Assembly: GCA_945890905.1 (NCBI GenBank)
Contig: CAMDDI010000036.1
Location: forward strand, 1-17,849
Length of the DNA: 17,849 nt
Direction of reading: 5' to 3'
Origin: Bacteriovorax stolpii
GTDB taxonomy: Bacteria > Bdellovibrionota > Bacteriovoracia > Bacteriovoracales > Bacteriovoracaceae
In this document: piece by piece, positions 1 through 6,663 of the stretch
How the letters are laid out: each line of letters opens with the position of its first letter
Numbering within the stretch: position 1 is the first letter of the stretch
The notes under the pieces: generated by a model
Seen by the model: the letters and a program-made list of their open reading frames with translations, nothing else
Told to the model about the DNA's origin: nothing
Database searches by the model: none
Made by a program: the position numbers and the translations under genes

Positions 1-1401
1 ATCTTTAGGGCGGGTGAATGGGTGATGTTTAGCGTGCAATGTATTGGCATCAGCATCGTAATCAAAAAGAGGAAAATCATAAACCCACAGGAAGGCATAC
101 TCTGGTCCCTGAGTGGTGAGATTAAAAGTTTTACCAAAGTGGCGGCGAAGAGCATCTGCACAGTCATGAGCAATATTTTCATTTTTATCTGCAGTGAAGA
201 AAAACCATCCATCCCCTTGAGGATTTTCGGCGGCCAGTGCTCTTTGAGTAAGAGTGTCCAAAAGCCCAGCATCCACAAATTTAGAAATCCCACCTGTCAC
301 GGAACCGTTTTCAACTTTAAACCAAGCTACACCTTTTCCACCGTAAGGCTTAACGACTTCAACTAGGCCATCAATGTCTTTACGGGCAAGAGCTCCTAGT
401 GTTGCAGGAATAAACATGGCCTTAACCATGCCGTATTTGGCCGCAGCGACATCCGCAAATGTTGTAAAGGCAGAAGCCTTGAAGAGATCTGTCACAACTA
501 TTTGTTTTAAACCATAGCGCACATCAGGTTTATCTGAGCCATAGTCACGCATAACTTCGTCATAAGAAATAGATTTCATTTCAAAGTTATCAGGCTGATT
601 GAAAATATTTTTCATCATATGAGTCGCAAGGTTTTTCATGTACTCAAGAGTGGGAAATGAAACCTCGATATCGATCTGAGTAAATTCCGGCTGACGGTCA
701 GCGCGCAAATCTTCGTCGCGGAAACATCGGCAAATTTGAAAATACTTATCTGTATTAGCAATCATCAAAAGCTGTTTGAGAGTTTGAGGTGACTGGGGAA
801 GTGCATAAACCTTACCAGGATGAACCCGCGAAGGAACAATATAGTCACGGGCACCTTCGGGTGTTGTCTTATAAAGAATTGGTGTTTCTACTTCTACAAA
901 ATCCAGAGTGTAAAGTGCTTCACGGGCCTTACGTGTAGTCTGAGATCTCAGGGTCAAGATGTCTTGAAGTTTTTTTGAACGAAGATCAAGATAGCGGTAA
1001 CGAAGACGAAGATCTTCCGTGGCCTGTACTTGACCATGAGGAAGAAAAGGAACTTCTTCGGCGTAAGAGAGAAGCTTAATTGATTCAACCTGAACTTCAA
1101 CCATTCCGGTGAGCATGCCTGCCTTTTTAGCACCATCTGGACGTGCAATGACTTTTCCTGTGACACTCAGAACAGATTCAAGTGAAAATTTTCTGAGTTC
1201 GTTGATGTCTTCTTTAAAAGCTTCAAAACCTAATTGAGTCACACCATACTTGTCCCGAAGATCGATAAAATGTAGGCTTCCAAGATTTCGGTACTTATTC
1301 ATCCATCCGCAAAGAGTGACAGTTTTTCCGATATCGGATTCTCTGAGCTCGCCGCAGTGATGAGTCCTCATTGATCCCAAAAGATTTTTACTCGATGACA
1401 T
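1..1401 (-). CDS. aspS: Aspartyl-tRNA synthetase, 5' part (467 codons; the 3' end lies outside the window)
   Basis: This class II aminoacyl-tRNA synthetase charges tRNA(Asp) with aspartate in the cytoplasm. The visible protein starts with an OB-fold anticodon-binding domain (about residues 12-115, with LCGWMNKYRNLGSLHFIDLRD-like sequence near 30-50). The catalytic core follows, with TPEGARDYIVPSR near 180-192, ALPQSPQ near 200-206, and motif 2 FRDEDLRADRQPEF at 227-240. The bacterial GAD-type insertion comes next, and the sequence runs to HHPFTRPKD at the window edge. Motif 3 and the C-terminus are not visible; bacterial AspRS is usually near 590 residues. The ATG at 1401 has AGGAG seven bases upstream, so I chose it over the internal ATG ten codons later that aligns with the E. 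coli start. A Leu lies where E. coli has Leu30, which suggests a discriminating enzyme (inference). Its start is only 64 bp from the divergent lipoprotein gene. Confidence 0.97.
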   Translation of the reverse strand, partial: MSSSKNLLGSMRTHHCGELRESDIGKTVTLCGWMNKYRNLGSLHFIDLRDKYGVTQLGFEAFKEDINELRKFSLESVLSVTGKVIARPDGAKKAGMLTGMVEVQVESIKLLSYAEEVPFLPHGQVQATEDLRLRYRYLDLRSKKLQDILTLRSQTTRKAREALYTLDFVEVETPILYKTTPEGARDYIVPSRVHPGKVYALPQSPQTLKQLLMIANTDKYFQICRCFRDEDLRADRQPEFTQIDIEVSFPTLEYMKNLATHMMKNIFNQPDNFEMKSISYDEVMRDYGSDKPDVRYGLKQIVVTDLFKASAFTTFADVAAAKYGMVKAMFIPATLGALARKDIDGLVEVVKPYGGKGVAWFKVENGSVTGGISKFVDAGLLDTLTQRALAAENPQGDGWFFFTADKNENIAHDCADALRRHFGKTFNLTTQGPEYAFLWVYDFPLFDYDADANTLHAKHHPFTRPKD

Positions 1402-1465
1402 TTCAAGGCTCCTGTCGTATCTCTATTTAAGTCCAGAAATCATACCCGAATCAGAGATAAACTTC

Positions 1466-1981
1466 ATGAGAAAACTTCTTACCCTTCTTGTCCTCTTCAC
1501 TCTGATCGCTTGCCAAAGTGAGTCACAGTCAAAAGATGCTCTTCATACCGTAAAGCTCACCACTCCCAGTGGGGAAACTATTGAAACTCGCGTGGTTTAT
1601 ACTTCGATGGATCAAGAACAGGGTCTTTCAGGTGTTAGACCAGAGAATTTTGCAGATAATCAAGGGATGCTCTTTTTCTATACCGAAGAGTCAGAAAAGT
1701 TGTTCTGGATGCCAGATACTTACTTCGATCTAGATTTGGTCTACTTGGGAGGAGATCTCAAAATTATTGATATCATCCGCAAACTTCCTCATTACATTGG
1801 GCGCGCCAATCCTGACCTGATCCCTAGGGCGCGGGGAGTTTGGAGCCGTCATACTTTAGAAATGAAATCCGGTTCTCCCATTGCTGCCAAATTAAAAATT
1901 GGTGATCAATTGCAATGGAAAGGTGAGCTCGATTTGAATGCAGCGGATATTTATGTTCGAAAGGCCTTAGGAAAAAACTAG
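1466..1981 (+). CDS. DUF192-family lipoprotein
   Basis: This is a 171-residue exported protein of the DUF192 family (Pfam PF02643), whose function is not established. Residues 1-16 form a lipoprotein signal peptide ending in the lipobox LIAC, with Cys16 as the likely lipidated residue. Gln at +2 has no inner-membrane retention signal, so an outer-membrane anchor is likely. The family core follows: VYTSMDQEQGLSGVR near 44-58, GMLFFY, then FWMPDTYFDLDLVYL, and a C-terminal part where a Gly-Asp turn closes the fold. The length suits a DUF192 domain plus a lipoprotein leader. There is no strong ribosome site, only AGAGA about ten bases before the ATG. It diverges from aspS across 64 bp. Its stop TAG overlaps the stop of the convergent FtsB-like gene in a CTAG tetranucleotide. 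There is no sign of an operon partner. Confidence 0.88.
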   Translation: MRKLLTLLVLFTLIACQSESQSKDALHTVKLTTPSGETIETRVVYTSMDQEQGLSGVRPENFADNQGMLFFYTEESEKLFWMPDTYFDLDLVYLGGDLKIIDIIRKLPHYIGRANPDLIPRARGVWSRHTLEMKSGSPIAAKLKIGDQLQWKGELDLNAADIYVRKALGKN

Positions 1982-2637
1982 AAGTGAGTACGGGTATTGC
2001 TCACAACATCTGGTGCATCCGGAACTTCACCTGCAAATAAAATAAGAAATTCATCTCCCGCAATCACACCCAAGTGTTCTTTAGCGAGTTGACGTTGATA
2101 ATTCTTATCCAATTGGATGCGTGAAATTTCTGTGCGGATTTCTCTATTTTCAGTTTGAATGCTTTTAAGCTCTGCTTGCTTTTCACGGATAGCGCCTTCC
2201 GTAGCAAAGTAATCATATACACCGCGGTCCATGCAAATCAGACGTGCGACTAACAGGCCGATAACTGACCAGGCCACTTTCGGTAATAAATTTATCTTGG
2301 TCTTTTTCTTTGATGCAGAATTTGTGCGAGCAGGTCTTCTCTCAACAACTTCTTCTTCCTCTTCATCATCCAAATAATCAATTTCAGTTTTAGCGAGTTC
2401 TGATGAGCGGTGATGAGTAAGTTCTGCTGTATCGGCATGGGCCACTGAACGACGAGTAGAAGTGGTTTCAAATACTGCCGGAGCTATAGAGGAGTCAGTC
2501 GCAAAAGGGCGATTAAAAACATTTTTGCGAGTTCTCAGTCTTTCTCTCTGAGAGGTTTTCTCAGAGGATTGAGATGCAAAAGGAGATTCGACATCTTCAT
2601 ATTCGTCTTGCGTCGCGCGATTCATTCTTAATTCCAC
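1978..2637 (-). CDS. FtsB/DivIC-type septum formation protein with long acidic N-terminal tail
   Basis: This is a 219-residue bitopic membrane protein of the FtsB/DivIC family. That family bridges FtsL and FtsQ in the division complex. One membrane segment lies at about 121-137 (VAWSVIGLLVARLICM). An amphipathic coiled coil follows (about 147-178, ELKSIQTENREIRTEISRIQ), then the family's tail LAKEHLGVIAGDEFLILF. E. coli FtsB is about 103 residues with almost no cytoplasmic tail. Here about 120 residues precede the membrane segment: a low-complexity, charged region with an acidic run near 91-95 and a basic patch KKKTK just before the membrane. I chose the GTG at 2637 because AGGA lies nine bases upstream. 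An in-frame ATG at 2625 is an alternative and would remove four residues. The gene follows deaD on the same strand after a 132-bp gap containing a large inverted repeat. Confidence 0.82.
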   Translation of the reverse strand: MELRMNRATQDEYEDVESPFASQSSEKTSQRERLRTRKNVFNRPFATDSSIAPAVFETTSTRRSVAHADTAELTHHRSSELAKTEIDYLDDEEEEEVVERRPARTNSASKKKTKINLLPKVAWSVIGLLVARLICMDRGVYDYFATEGAIREKQAELKSIQTENREIRTEISRIQLDKNYQRQLAKEHLGVIAGDEFLILFAGEVPDAPDVVSNTRTHF

Positions 2638-2664
2638 TAAAATACATCCTGTATTTTTGGCCGC

Positions 2665-2721
2665 TAACTGCCCATTATTAAATCAGTTGTGTGTTAACAA
2701 TAAATTTAACATGGGCAGTTA
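2665..2721 (-). repeat. Perfect 11-bp inverted repeat (large hairpin) between deaD and the FtsB-like gene
   Basis: TAACTGCCCAT at 2665-2675 is matched exactly by its reverse complement at 2711-2721. Inside it, after a 1x2 internal loop, six more A/T pairs can form (TTAAAT with ATTTAA). That leaves a loop of about 20 nt which contains GTTAAC. Transcribed with deaD (minus strand), it would form an approximately 17-bp hairpin ending 27 nt before the GTG of the FtsB-like gene. No U-run follows it on either strand, so it is not a standard intrinsic terminator. It may be a processing or stability element at the deaD 3' end, a structured leader for the downstream gene, or a protein site. Confidence 0.75.
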
Positions 2722-2769
2722 ATGACGACAATAGAACTTAGATAAGAACTTTTTTCCCCTTGCGGGTTT

Positions 2770-4491
2770 TTACCAACGTGCTCCACCGCGAGAGCTACTT
2801 CCACCACCGTAAGATGGTCTGCCCCCACGACTGCCCCCGCCGCTATATCCACCGCGCGAACTTCCGCCACCGAATCCACCACGATCTCCTCCACCAGTTG
2901 GAGAAGACGCGAGTTCAATTGCTACACGACGGTTACCAAACATCTCACCTTTCATAGCGAGAATTGCGTCTGTCATATGAACCGGAGCTTCGATGAAAGC
3001 AAATTTTTCTTTTGTATCAATGCGACCAATATCACGACCAGATACACCTGTTGTTTGAGCAACAAATTTAAGAAGATCCCCTGGAGTAGCCCCATCCATT
3101 GTTCCTAAATTGATGAAGAATCTCTGCATCCCAGTGGTCGCACGAACTGCAGTCCCGCCTTGCGGACGAGAAGCAATGTCGATTTCCTGAGCTTTCTGAT
3201 ATCTCTTCAAAGTGTTCTCGAACATGAATCCGTAAATGCCTTTCACGATTGATTCTTTATCAAGGCCATCAAACTTAGCTTTGAAAGCGTCGTAGTGAAG
3301 AACTTGTTCATCTTGGAAACTTGCAATGTGATCAGTGAATCGCGCCATTGATTTCTCAAGAATTTTTTCACGGATTTGATTTACTTGAGGCAATTGGATG
3401 CGCTCAATTTTAGCTTTTGTGATTCTTTCAATTTGTCCTACACGAGACAACTCTCCCGGCTCAACAATTGAAAGTGAGATCCCTTTAGAACCACCACGAC
3501 CAGTACGGCCGATACGGTGAACATAAGCTTCATTGTCTTGTGGAAGACCGAAGTTGATTACGTGAGTGAGGTTGTTCACATCAATTCCGCGAGCAGCAAC
3601 GTCTGTACATACAAGAAGAGTAATCTTCTTTTCTTTGAATTTTTTCATCGTGAGATCACGAGATGCCTGATCCATATCTCCATGAAGAGCATCAGTCGGG
3701 TATCCGCGAGCATTCAATTCATCAGTTAATTCTTTAGCACCAATCTTTGTACGAGTGAAGATGATGGCGTACATAGCATCTGAGTAATCCATAAAGCGAC
3801 AAAGAGCTTCAATCTGATTATCACGACGAACCACAACTAACTTCTGCTCCACTGAATCAGCAGTGAGAACTTTTTTAGTTACACGAACAGTTACCGGATT
3901 TTGGAATTCACGGTTAACCATCGCTGTAATAGGACCTGGCATAGTGGCCGAGAACATCCAGATTCTCTTTTCAGGAACTTTTGCAAGAATAGCAGTAACG
4001 TCATCAAAGAATCCCATATCGAGCATTTCATCAGCTTCATCCAAAATTACAAATTTTGTTAATTCGAATTTGAGAACTCCGCGCTCAATAAGATCCATCA
4101 CTCGTCCTGGAGTACCAGCAACGATTTGAGGTCTTTTTGATTTGAAATCTTTAATTTGAAGACCCACTGAAGTACCGCCATAAACGGCCATTGAGCGGAT
4201 GGGTTCAAAAGCTGAAAGCTTAGCAATCTCTTCGTTAATTTGGTTCGCAAGCTCGCGAGTAGGAGCAAGAATAATCGCCTGAAGATTTGGTGATTTAAAG
4301 TCTAATTTTTCAAGAAGCGGAAGTACGAAAGCAGCTGTTTTACCAGATCCAGTTTGTGCTTGGCCGATAAAATCCACGTCACCTTTCAAAACAGGAATGG
4401 CCTGCTCTTGAATTTCTGATGGGTTTTCAAATCCCATTTTGGCGATAGCTTTGAGTGAAGACTCTTTGAGTCCGAGATCATTGAAAGTCAT
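2770..4491 (-). CDS. deaD: DEAD-box ATP-dependent RNA helicase, DeaD/CsdA type, with DbpA-like RNA-binding domain and RGG tail
   Basis: This 573-residue RNA helicase probably acts in cold adaptation, ribosome assembly and mRNA decay (family knowledge). All core motifs are intact: Q motif GFENPSEIQ (20-28), Walker A AQTGSGKT (45-52), PTRELANQ (77-84), TPGR (127-130), DEAD (151-154), SAT (181-183) and HRIGRTGR (325-332). A linker region leads to a DbpA-type RNA-binding domain at about 458-530 (FFINLGTMDGATPGDLL onward). Residues 531-573 are a Gly/Ser/Arg tail with several RGG boxes ending in ARW, a typical nonspecific RNA-binding tail. The start is secure: AAAGGAG lies five bases before the ATG. 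The leader upstream is long and structured, and the ribosome site can fold into a weak hairpin, which suits post-transcriptional or temperature control. CsdA, RhlE and DbpA paralogues are alternatives; the long C-terminus favours DeaD. Confidence 0.93.
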   Translation of the reverse strand: MTFNDLGLKESSLKAIAKMGFENPSEIQEQAIPVLKGDVDFIGQAQTGSGKTAAFVLPLLEKLDFKSPNLQAIILAPTRELANQINEEIAKLSAFEPIRSMAVYGGTSVGLQIKDFKSKRPQIVAGTPGRVMDLIERGVLKFELTKFVILDEADEMLDMGFFDDVTAILAKVPEKRIWMFSATMPGPITAMVNREFQNPVTVRVTKKVLTADSVEQKLVVVRRDNQIEALCRFMDYSDAMYAIIFTRTKIGAKELTDELNARGYPTDALHGDMDQASRDLTMKKFKEKKITLLVCTDVAARGIDVNNLTHVINFGLPQDNEAYVHRIGRTGRGGSKGISLSIVEPGELSRVGQIERITKAKIERIQLPQVNQIREKILEKSMARFTDHIASFQDEQVLHYDAFKAKFDGLDKESIVKGIYGFMFENTLKRYQKAQEIDIASRPQGGTAVRATTGMQRFFINLGTMDGATPGDLLKFVAQTTGVSGRDIGRIDTKEKFAFIEAPVHMTDAILAMKGEMFGNRRVAIELASSPTGGGDRGGFGGGSSRGGYSGGGSRGGRPSYGGGSSSRGGARW

Positions 4492-4493
4492 AA

Positions 4494-4510
4494 TTTCTCC
4501 TTTAGAGAAA
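4494..4510 (-). promoter_or_regulatory. Weak hairpin that partly covers the deaD ribosome-binding site
   Basis: On the minus strand TTTCTC, a five-base loop (TAAAG) and GAGAAA form a 6-bp stem ending two bases before the deaD ATG. The loop and 3' arm contain the Shine-Dalgarno AAAGGAG. The stem has only two G-C pairs, so it would be easily melted by ribosomes or helicase. That is compatible with a temperature- or helicase-sensitive switch, but it could equally be chance in an A/T-rich leader. Confidence 0.4.
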
Positions 4511-4571
4511 ATAAAATGTTTGCGCTTTTTTTTGAATGGTGAGTGGTTTGCGACTGCAAGCCTATAGCCTC

Positions 4572-4592
4572 AAAAACGATCCATCGGGATCG
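4572..4592 (-). terminator. Terminator-like hairpin in the deaD leader (possible attenuator)
   Basis: Read on the minus strand, CGATCC, loop CGAT and GGATCG form a perfect 6-bp stem followed directly by TTTTTG. It lies about 80 nt before the deaD start codon, in the same orientation. A second pair of arms (AGTGGTT and AACCACT, plus-strand 4542-4548 and 4601-4607) encloses it. Together with a small TTGC/GCAA stem-loop, these arms would make a three-way junction. The stem is short for a strong terminator, so partial termination or attenuation is the more likely role, if it has one. Confidence 0.4.
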
Positions 4593-4890
4593 ACCTTAAG
4601 AACCACTTAGACCTACAGACAAGGATGAGATCCGGGTGGGAACAAGGTACAAAATAAACGTCTGAGCAGTGAGTACCATATGATAAATGGGTTTGTAAAT
4701 AGCGCGTTATGAAGATACCCAATCAAAAGCAAAACGCTAGTATATTAGGGACTTATGAAGAGTCGGTCGCAACTTAGAGCTTGCTCAAAATCCAAATGTC
4801 ATTAAAATTTGGGATATGAAATGCTTCTGGCTTAATTTTTTAGCAATCGTTATCGTGTTGATGACTAGTGATTTTTCAAATCAATCTCCT

Positions 4891-5169
4891 CTAGACTTCT
4901 CTCGAGGCAATCAGATTGAATCCATCAGTTGCATTCCTTTTTGGAATCTCGAACCTATCAAGGCCCCTTCTGAAAAGTGCACGATAAAGTTTAATTACAT
5001 CGCTCAAGACTTCATTCCCATTGTGACTATTGCTCTGATTCCGGTCCATCAGCCAAATTATCTCTCTTATTTGCCTATCTTTCGCCTCTATAGGGAAAAT
5101 TCTTACTTCCTCCTGATTTAGCAATTGCCCCTTATAATTTAAGAAGCATTCTAAACAAGGAAGTTGCAT
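4891..5169 (-). CDS. Doubtful small hypothetical protein (92 aa)
   Basis: I do not recognise this ORF. It encodes a charged protein with a Cys-x-x-Cys pair at residues 5 and 8 (LPCLECFLNYKG), then a mixed helical-looking sequence (EVRIFPIEAKDRQIREIIWL). A codon-aligned ORF on the plus strand (4816-5121, 101 codons, hydrophobic) overlaps it, so only one of the two is likely real. First codon positions favour the minus ORF: about 64% purine and 27% G, against about 49% and 16% for the plus ORF. Against it: there is no good ribosome site before the ATG, several AGG and ATA codons, and the start overlaps the start of the divergent symporter gene by 2 bp. It may be spurious or a poorly expressed orphan. 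Confidence 0.35.
   Translation of the reverse strand: MQLPCLECFLNYKGQLLNQEEVRIFPIEAKDRQIREIIWLMDRNQSNSHNGNEVLSDVIKLYRALFRRGLDRFEIPKRNATDGFNLIASREV
5133..5138 (+). promoter_or_regulatory. Possible -10 box for the symporter/exporter operon
   Basis: A perfect TATAAT lies 29 bp before the ATG at 5168. The ribosome site AAGGAAG would fall well inside the resulting leader. No -35 box is recognisable at 16-18 bp upstream, so this rests on the -10 hexamer and its position alone. It would sit inside the doubtful minus-strand ORF. Confidence 0.3.
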
Positions 5170-6661
5170 GCATTTGTCGTCTCTGGACGTGGCCGTGGTC
5201 TTGGCCTACATAGTTCTGATCTATACGATCGCTATTTTTGCGAATCGCTTTATGCATCGTCATACTCTTTCTACAAAGCCAGACACTAGAGAAGCTATGG
5301 TTAACCATTACCTTGCTGGTAAAACGATCACTTTTGGGGAAGCTCTGCTTTCTATCATTGCTACCGAATTTTCTGCCTTGGCATTCTTAATTATTCCCAC
5401 TTACGTGTATTTCGAAAATCTAAGTTATCTGCGGTTCATCATTGGGGCATGTATTAGCCGCGCACTGATTGCTTTTTTCTTTTTGCCCTATGTCTATGGC
5501 AAAGGTCTTACTATTTTTGAAGTCCTTGCCCGGGGGATTCATGGCTATAAAGTATTGAAGAAAGAGGGTGAAGACGGAAAAAAAACTTTTGCGTTCTTCT
5601 ATATTCTGACAAAACTCATTGGAGTCAGTGTAAAACTTCTTGGCGGGGCCATGCTCATAGCGGAGTTCTTCCACGTTTCAATATTTATCGCCATCGTCTC
5701 CATCTCAACTTTAACTTACTTCTACATTTTAGTAGGTGGATTGAAAGCTGTGGTCCGCACAGATATGCTTCAAGCAACAATCTTTATCGTCGGAGGAATT
5801 GCGGCCCATCATGTTCTAGGACAAATGAGTTCCTACTCTTGGGGAGAACTTGTTCAGTTTGGATATGGTGCCGGTAAGTTTAATTTATGGGAAGGAGGTT
5901 TTGGATTCTTGCATTTTGTGTACGGAATCTTTGCAGGAATTGCCTACGATGCCGCCACTCATGGAGTGGATCAAGATCTGACACAGAAACTATTTGGCGC
6001 TAAAGATAAGAAAACTGCTCAAAAGGCCCTGGCCTGGTCTGCGGTAGGATCTTTAATTGTTAATTGCATTTTTCTAAGTCTAGGAGTTGTCCTTTGGGCA
6101 TACTACACTAAGCATGGTTACAAGCTCCCTGCTGCAGATAAAATGTTATCTTCGCTTATTGAGCACAACTTCCCAACAGGTCTAAAAGGTTTGATGGTGG
6201 CCAGTATTCTAGCGGCCTGTATGTCCTCACTAGATTCTTCCATCAATGCCATGAGTTCAGTTTTGTGGAACGATCTGTTAAATGTGAAGCAATCCAAAAT
6301 GATCCGCGTCTATATCAACCTTGATAACTTTATTATTGTGTTGGGTATTGTGATGATGTCTCACCTCTTCTCCTTAGTACCGCACGCACTCAAATTAGGA
6401 ATGCAATTTGCATATCTGGCCACGGCACCAATGCTCGCCTTCTTCATCGTACGAATGCTTCTCTCAAAATATATCCGCATCAATTTTTCATCGTCACTCA
6501 TTATGCTGAGTTTTGGATTCACACTCCTGGGTATGGGTCTAAACCATTTCCGCTTTGGGTTTGATCCACAGCTCACCATTCTCTGGGGAATTGTGACGAC
6601 AATTTTTTTCATGTGGGTCTATTCAAAAATTACTGATTATATCAATAAAAGTGAGACATAA
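5168..6661 (+). CDS. Sodium:solute symporter (SSF/SLC5) family membrane protein
   Basis: This 497-residue, highly hydrophobic protein has about 13 predicted membrane helices, typical of the SSF family, which couples Na+ (or H+) flow to uptake of sugars, amino acids, vitamins or organic acids. Family hallmarks are GGLKAVVRTDMLQATIF near 190-206, THGVDQDLTQKLFGAK near 265-280, and AACMSSLDSSINAMSSV near 349-365. The Ser pair of the last motif sits where SGLT-type transporters place their Na2 sodium site. The substrate cannot be read from the sequence. The start is supported by AAGGAAG six bases upstream of the ATG. The stop is separated by two bases from the next ATG, so it is almost certainly co-transcribed with the ABC-like and HlyD-like genes, which is an unusual partnership for a symporter. 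A sensor or energy-coupling role in the operon is possible but speculative. Confidence 0.88.
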   Translation: MHLSSLDVAVVLAYIVLIYTIAIFANRFMHRHTLSTKPDTREAMVNHYLAGKTITFGEALLSIIATEFSALAFLIIPTYVYFENLSYLRFIIGACISRALIAFFFLPYVYGKGLTIFEVLARGIHGYKVLKKEGEDGKKTFAFFYILTKLIGVSVKLLGGAMLIAEFFHVSIFIAIVSISTLTYFYILVGGLKAVVRTDMLQATIFIVGGIAAHHVLGQMSSYSWGELVQFGYGAGKFNLWEGGFGFLHFVYGIFAGIAYDAATHGVDQDLTQKLFGAKDKKTAQKALAWSAVGSLIVNCIFLSLGVVLWAYYTKHGYKLPAADKMLSSLIEHNFPTGLKGLMVASILAACMSSLDSSINAMSSVLWNDLLNVKQSKMIRVYINLDNFIIVLGIVMMSHLFSLVPHALKLGMQFAYLATAPMLAFFIVRMLLSKYIRINFSSSLIMLSFGFTLLGMGLNHFRFGFDPQLTILWGIVTTIFFMWVYSKITDYINKSET

Positions 6662-6663
6662 AA

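Larger units (their letters stand above)
4492..4890 (-). other. Long non-coding leader region upstream of deaD
   Basis: No convincing gene lies in these 399 bases. The stretch nearest deaD holds the two hairpins described separately. Further out, a TATACT sequence (plus-strand 4739-4744 read in reverse) could be a -10 box for deaD, giving a leader near 240 nt, but no good -35 box matches it. The 9-bp direct repeat TTATGAAGA occurs at 4707 and 4753, and short dyads such as GGATgagATCC and GAGCttGCTC are scattered through the region. I found no tRNA, SRP RNA or other RNA gene I recognise. Long structured leaders are known for cold-shock helicase genes in other bacteria. Confidence 0.5.

Noticed and set aside
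2756..2769. CCC-TTGC-GGG followed by TTTTT right after the deaD stop, as a terminator
   Set aside because: The stem is only three base pairs, and on the deaD strand no U-run follows the stem. The T-run lies on the plus strand, which has no gene ending there.
2706..2957. Short ORFs on both strands over the 3' end of deaD
   Set aside because: They are shadows of the Gly/Arg/Ser-repeat tail of deaD, whose low-complexity codons keep other frames open.
4707..4761. Two copies of TTATGAAGA as a regulatory repeat, and a 16-codon ORF starting at the second copy
   Set aside because: Only two 9-bp copies in A/T-rich DNA, with no further structure; the tiny ORF has an AGGG too close to the ATG and no coding signal that can be judged.
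5109..5114. Perfect AGGAGG on the minus strand as a ribosome site for a shorter version of the doubtful ORF
   Set aside because: The codon at the right distance is ATT, and no ATG, GTG or TTG follows at a usable spacing. It is more simply part of Gln-Glu-Glu codons or chance.
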